This document shows, piece after piece, positions 59,981-64,000 of a stretch of DNA of 64,000 nt. The notes beneath the pieces are model-generated. The model saw only the letters and a program-made list of their open reading frames with translations, did no database searches and had not been told where the DNA came from. The DNA is from Tigriopus japonicus (lineage: Eukaryota > Arthropoda > Copepoda > Harpacticoida > Harpacticidae). Position numbers and translations under genes: made by a program. The stretch covers positions 1,051,043 to 1,115,042 of the forward strand of contig JAAGOF010000300.1 of the NCBI GenBank assembly GCA_010645155.1, given 5' to 3'. The first letter of the stretch is position 1, and each line of letters begins with the position of its first letter.

Positions 59981-61448
59981 GCATTGCAAAAACAGCTAAC
60001 CAATGCCAATTATCTAATGCACTTGTGAGTTTGTACAAAAAACATACACCCTTAAATGACAGTGCCAAATAATTGTAAAAAGAGAACAAGTAAGCCGATC
60101 ACATTTATATTTCCCTAAAAACGGTTCACTAAATGATGTCATAGTCTTTTATAAGATACTCAGCATTACCATGTTTGACATGATTGAAGGACACAATCTA
60201 AAGGCAATTGCTCGTCAAGGGCCGGTAAAAATATTAAAGCCCATTTCACCGGTAATCTTTTATCCCCGAAACTCTTTGATTCATGTAACACCAAAGAAAC
60301 TGAGCTCGCCAAATAAGCCTATGCAGAAGAAAGCTCCAAATTTGGTTTTTTTGCTCTTCCACCTTCTATTTAACCTTTGCTTTGAAAAGGCAAATCCAAT
60401 CCGTATGTTATTCTTAAGGGCTTTAAAACTTGTCTCATGTATCTAGCATGTTTGACATTAGCTTGCAATAAAAAAATGTCAATTGGCAATGGATACGCAA
60501 TTACTTTTACTTCGGTAGATGTCACTTTAATTGTTCCTAAATCATCAACTCTCTCATCAATCTTTCAAAGTTGAGAGATTGTGTACTTATTTGAAAAACT
60601 TACAAATCGGCGAATGTGCGACGTTAAACTCGAACAAGGATGTTTGATTATAAATCCTTTTTTCACGTGTTACGAACTTCAAACAGCTATCTCAGGGGAA
60701 TTACCCCACGAAAGTGAGGAGTTCCCGATTTTTCCACAACGCCACGAAAAGTCTCGATAACGACAATCTTGTCGTTTACCAAGTTACTGAAATTGTTGAC
60801 ATTTATGAATTATATAGCATAACATAAAAAAGGCATCTTCAAGGGTGTGTGCAAATGATTGATTCTTGACAGTGATAAACTGTCAATAATGTTTGTTCGT
60901 TTTATTGATTCATGGATGGTTTGTTGGCTTCTGACCACAGAAAAACCATCAAAACATCAACCAGGTGGTTCTGCATCCATAATCATTAGCCATCAATGGA
61001 TTGATGCCATGTTGACACTGACTAATGTATTTTTTTTAAATTTCAGTACGTAACTTAAATATACCCAGCAACGTTGATATCCAGCACTGTTTTGTGAGAT
61101 GAAGAAGATATCGTGGTTGGGAAGCAAAAGCTAATATCAAGTCTTTTTTAAGATACGGGGTCCCTTCATTGCATAGATGTACAAACTAGAGCCCTTTTAT
61201 AGTTTGTCAAAAACCATCAAAGAAATCGAAAAAGGGCGAAATTTCAGCCACCCGCATATGTATTTCGGAAAATATTTCACTCAATACAACACTTCCCACT
61301 TTTGACCACGGTTGTTCCATCTGTAGCCAAACTAGCCTTCTTTCAATTATTTGCTCAACAAAGGCCAGAACCTCAATACGCAATCAAATGATGAAACCCG
61401 GAACAAGCAAGGCTGAAAAGGTGCTCCAATTGGAACATACAAACTCAC

Positions 61449-61775
61449 CTTTAGGATTAGTTTCCTGTATTCTTCGGCCTCTAGGAACGAATGCTTATCC
61501 GCAATCGAGTAGCAAATAATAAAACCTTCGCCACCTCTCATGTACTGTTCACGCATGGCCGTGAATTCAGCTTGACCCGCCGTGTCCAAAATGTTGAGGA
61601 GACAAGGCTGTCCATCGATGGTGGTTCTCTGAATGTAGGCATCCTCAATGGTAGGATCATGGTATTCGAGGAAGTTTCGTTGCACATACTGAAGGGTCAA
61701 GGCCGATTTGCCCACCCCTCCATCGCCCAAGACCACCAAACGGTACCTTTGATCTGGAAGGCCGTTTTGCGACAT
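61449..61775 (-). CDS. Rit/Ric-like Ras-family GTPase, exon 1 (G1-G3)
   Basis: 109 codons start at ATG 61773-61775; an in-frame TAG lies nine codons upstream of this ATG, so the start is well supported. The exon ends at an AAG/GTGAGT donor in phase 0. Visible motifs are the P-loop GDGGVGKSA (17-25), switch [10 protein letters not shown] (39-47), the G3 motif DTAGQ (64-68) and the following [21 protein letters not shown]. The full protein (exons 1-3) is 206 residues. Switch I and the [11 protein letters not shown] context fit Rit/Ric better than Ras or Rap, and the CAAX-free basic tail agrees. The expected role is a GTP-dependent signalling switch at the inner plasma membrane acting on MAPK-type pathways; that part is family knowledge. 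Confidence 0.93.
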
Positions 61776-62620
61776 CCTTTTGTCCACAGGTGACTTCTAT
61801 GTTTGTGACCGTGGATATTTCTTGAGTTCACAGTAATGGCAAGTACAAATTGGCTTATCTTGGACTTGCTCTCTTCAATCTGGGAGTCAAGTCATGTTTG
61901 TTCCTCATCGAAGATCCTATCTCCCAATGTCACTAGGAGGCTACGATAGATCTCCTAAGTTCGAAGAGTGTCTCACTTCAGTAAACCTTCAACTGGGTTT
62001 GCTCTCCCTCTGTCTTTCAAGGGAGAAAGAGGGAGAGAGAGAGAGAGGCCACTCTCGGCAAAATGAAAAAAATATATATTTCCAAGCCCGCACGCCTCTG
62101 CTTGGCCTTCGAAAAAGGAGGATGGACTAGCCAGAGGAGCGGCCATAGAGTGCCAACGGCCTGGTACTCAAAGCCAGTCCGCTCTGTAGTTGCTTCCTTC
62201 GTTGTGTGTGGTGGTGGTAATGCCTAAATTTACTAGCAACGCATGCGCGAGTATGGGCGATGTGTGTTAGTACACTCGCCAAGTGAGTCAGTGCTCACGA
62301 TCGGTCCCGTTTGGCCCATGTGGGAGTCTATCAAAACAGAGGAGGAGGGCGAAATCTCAGGCTCCGAGTAAGAAGTACAGTGGGGTGTGATGTGTGTAAG
62401 TACGTATGTAGCTCTTTGCTCCATGAGAAGACGGAAGAACGGGAGGCATGACGTCATTTGGGAGGACCTCGAGCCCTACTAGGTACAATATGTACATTAC
62501 AAACACAAGAGCGAGTGTACTTGTTTTTTTAAGCCGCATCGGTTGTACTATCCAGTGCCCACCTGTAGTTTCGTAGGTACTTGAGTAGCGATAGGGCACT
62601 TGTCTCTTTTACGTGTTTCC
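61776..62620 (-). promoter_or_regulatory. Presumed 5' region of the Rit/Ric-like gene
   Basis: This stretch is less AT-rich than its surroundings. It contains a GA-rich run (GAGAGAGAGAGAGG near 62034-62048) of the kind bound by GAGA-type factors in arthropod promoters. No TATA box or initiator was identified, so the promoter call is positional. Frames here show no protein family. Confidence 0.35.
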
Positions 62621-64000
62621 GAAGAGGCTAATCCTTTGGAAAAACAATGATCGTGATGACATAGAAATTATATATCTGGGTGTTTTTATTTGTAAGTTGT
62701 ATGGTTGGTAACAGGAACGAAAATGTATTAGGAACGAACGCTTTGACGCGAGGTTTGGATTTGATTTTTGTGGACTAAGTCCCAAGACGCACTTTGTAGG
62801 AAAACGCTGCTTAAAAACTAATGTATTTCAAGAAATCAGTTGCCAAACTGTCAGTTCTGTCAATAACGTAGCGGGTTATTCGAGATAATCAGAATCAACA
62901 AGGTTAATAAAGAACATCACTAGATTTGTGTTGATTTGTTTGTAAAATATGATTCCTAATACTCACATTTACAAGGGTTTCACAGTCACCAATTAAAGAA
63001 CACTATATTTTCATTTTTATAAGAGGTGTAGGTACATTTGATGCTAATCATATTCAATATTCACCCTTCTATTCCGATTTGAGAACCTTTTCCTACTTAA
63101 ACGTTGCATGCACAATAACAAACACCTAAAATTAGCTCGTTTTGGGCGTATTGATTTTTTTAAGAACAACACTGAAAAGGCAAAATACTTGAACCATCAT
63201 GTGAATTTTTGAGGTCACCAAGAAATACATGGTTAGTACAATGAAGCAATCTACAAATGACGGTCCTTGAGGACGGTCTCTCAATTCTAGTAAAAAGATG
63301 ACGTTTGATGCAAAAAAAGGGTAGCATAGAGCGCTATAATAAAAGAGTACGCGCATGTGCCATTTTGGTCCCAAGACGTCGGTTCCATTGTACTGTGGTT
63401 CTTGGGTTCGACCTGTTTGAGGCAACTTTACCTATGCACTATTTACTTCCAAATTGACGCTCATGATCTCAGCTTACCTTTGAAAGCATAATGTTTGACC
63501 TTCATAGCCTTTGAAGGCCAAGACGGGCCAAAACCTTGGGTGCCGGAAGATAACCTTTTTGTTCTCCTTAAACCTCGATGCGCGTTCAAGCCCAGTGCTG
63601 CTGTGAATTGACTCGGTAATGTCAGCTCTTGATGAATCTCCACGCTGATTTGCATCAAGTTTCTTACCTTTTAGGAAAACTTAATCTAACTAGATACGAA
63701 ATTGATTGGTGAATATTTAGAACGTCACTTGAAGACATTAGAGCGTTTTCCTTGCGCACAATATTGCATTGTCATGTGAAGTGACTTTTTTGTTGAACAA
63801 TTATCTGGCAGCCCTGGTGAAGTTGCGCATTCGTAGCAGTCGTCAGGCTGACAGTGCTACAGACTGTTATGCCTAACTTTGTAAAAAGTTTTGATATTTT
63901 TTACTCATAATATATATGACAGAAGCTATTGAAGTAAGTTTTTGCAATTCATCTATCAATTTTTGACTTTATCACTAATTATTACATGAAACTAAAGAAG
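62621..64000. other. Intergenic DNA to the window end
   Basis: AT-rich with no supported gene. The motif GCTATAATAAAAGAGTACG near 63331-63350 resembles the terminus of the MITE at 32830-33194. Confidence 0.45.

Larger units (their letters stand above)
56998..61448 (-). other. Intron 1 of the Rit/Ric-like gene
   Basis: A 4.45-kb intron with donor AAG/GTGAGT (61448) and acceptor CAG (56998-57000). It contains two palindromic repeats (58841-59109 and 59776-59980). Open frames inside, such as 57593-57913, have no recognised family. Confidence 0.8.

Noticed and set aside
61776..61787. Start of the GTPase four codons upstream at GTG
   Set aside because: Nuclear genes start at ATG, and the first in-frame ATG is 61773-61775 with a TAG shortly upstream.
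62233..62599. Two overlapping minus-strand frames upstream of the GTPase gene
   Set aside because: No family resemblance. They lie in the presumed promoter or 5' UTR region.

Overview
This is eukaryotic, AT-rich, gene-poor nuclear DNA. The evidence is split coding exons with GT/AG junctions, a Pol III tRNA gene, a neuropeptide-type GPCR, and many eukaryotic transposon remnants. Gene content (an FMRFamide-receptor-like GPCR, a Rit/Ric Ras-family GTPase) and DD37D mariner transposases point to an invertebrate, most likely an arthropod. A copepod or other small crustacean is my guess, not something the sequence proves. There are three assembly gaps (1744-2563, 18909-19001, 31699-31703).

Genes. 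(1) The window opens with what looks like the terminal exon of a kelch-repeat protein (330-604, +). (2) A class A GPCR resembling FMRFamide receptors lies on the minus strand (11885-13681, one long coding exon). (3) A tRNA-Arg(TCT) gene lies at 38444-38516 (+) with a T5 terminator. (4) A complete Rit/Ric-like small GTPase can be assembled on the minus strand from three exons: 61449-61775, 56797-56997 and 54923-55015. Both junctions are phase 0 with GT/AG sites, giving 206 residues. It ends in a basic tail without a CAAX box, as in the Rit family. No other protein gene is convincing.

Mobile DNA dominates the rest. A compact LTR retrotransposon (1575-2760, minus orientation) has 128/127-bp LTRs, a 5-bp target duplication, a purine tract and a possible primer-binding site. 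Five elements have exact or near-exact 8-bp target duplications: 6769-8461, 8702-10660, 16609-16927, 23346-23634 and 30157-30382. Most of them look hAT-like. Three carry inverted arrays of short repeats just inside their ends, each built on a different unit (GACACC, GGTCACGGTAAAA, ACCGAAA). An orphan array of the second kind lies at 54073-54163. Large foldback or MITE-type inverted repeats occur at 5092-5743, 14435-15017, 32830-33194, 46896-48166, 58841-59109 and 59776-59980. Three broken mariner-type transposases lie on the minus strand (9711-10427, 48660-49247, 51649-52640); two show a DD37D catalytic spacing.

The most unusual signal is the set of elements whose ends are built from inverted arrays of short tandem units. 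I interpret these arrays as amplified subterminal transposase-binding sites. That is inference from architecture; no transposase of the matching type is visible in the window.
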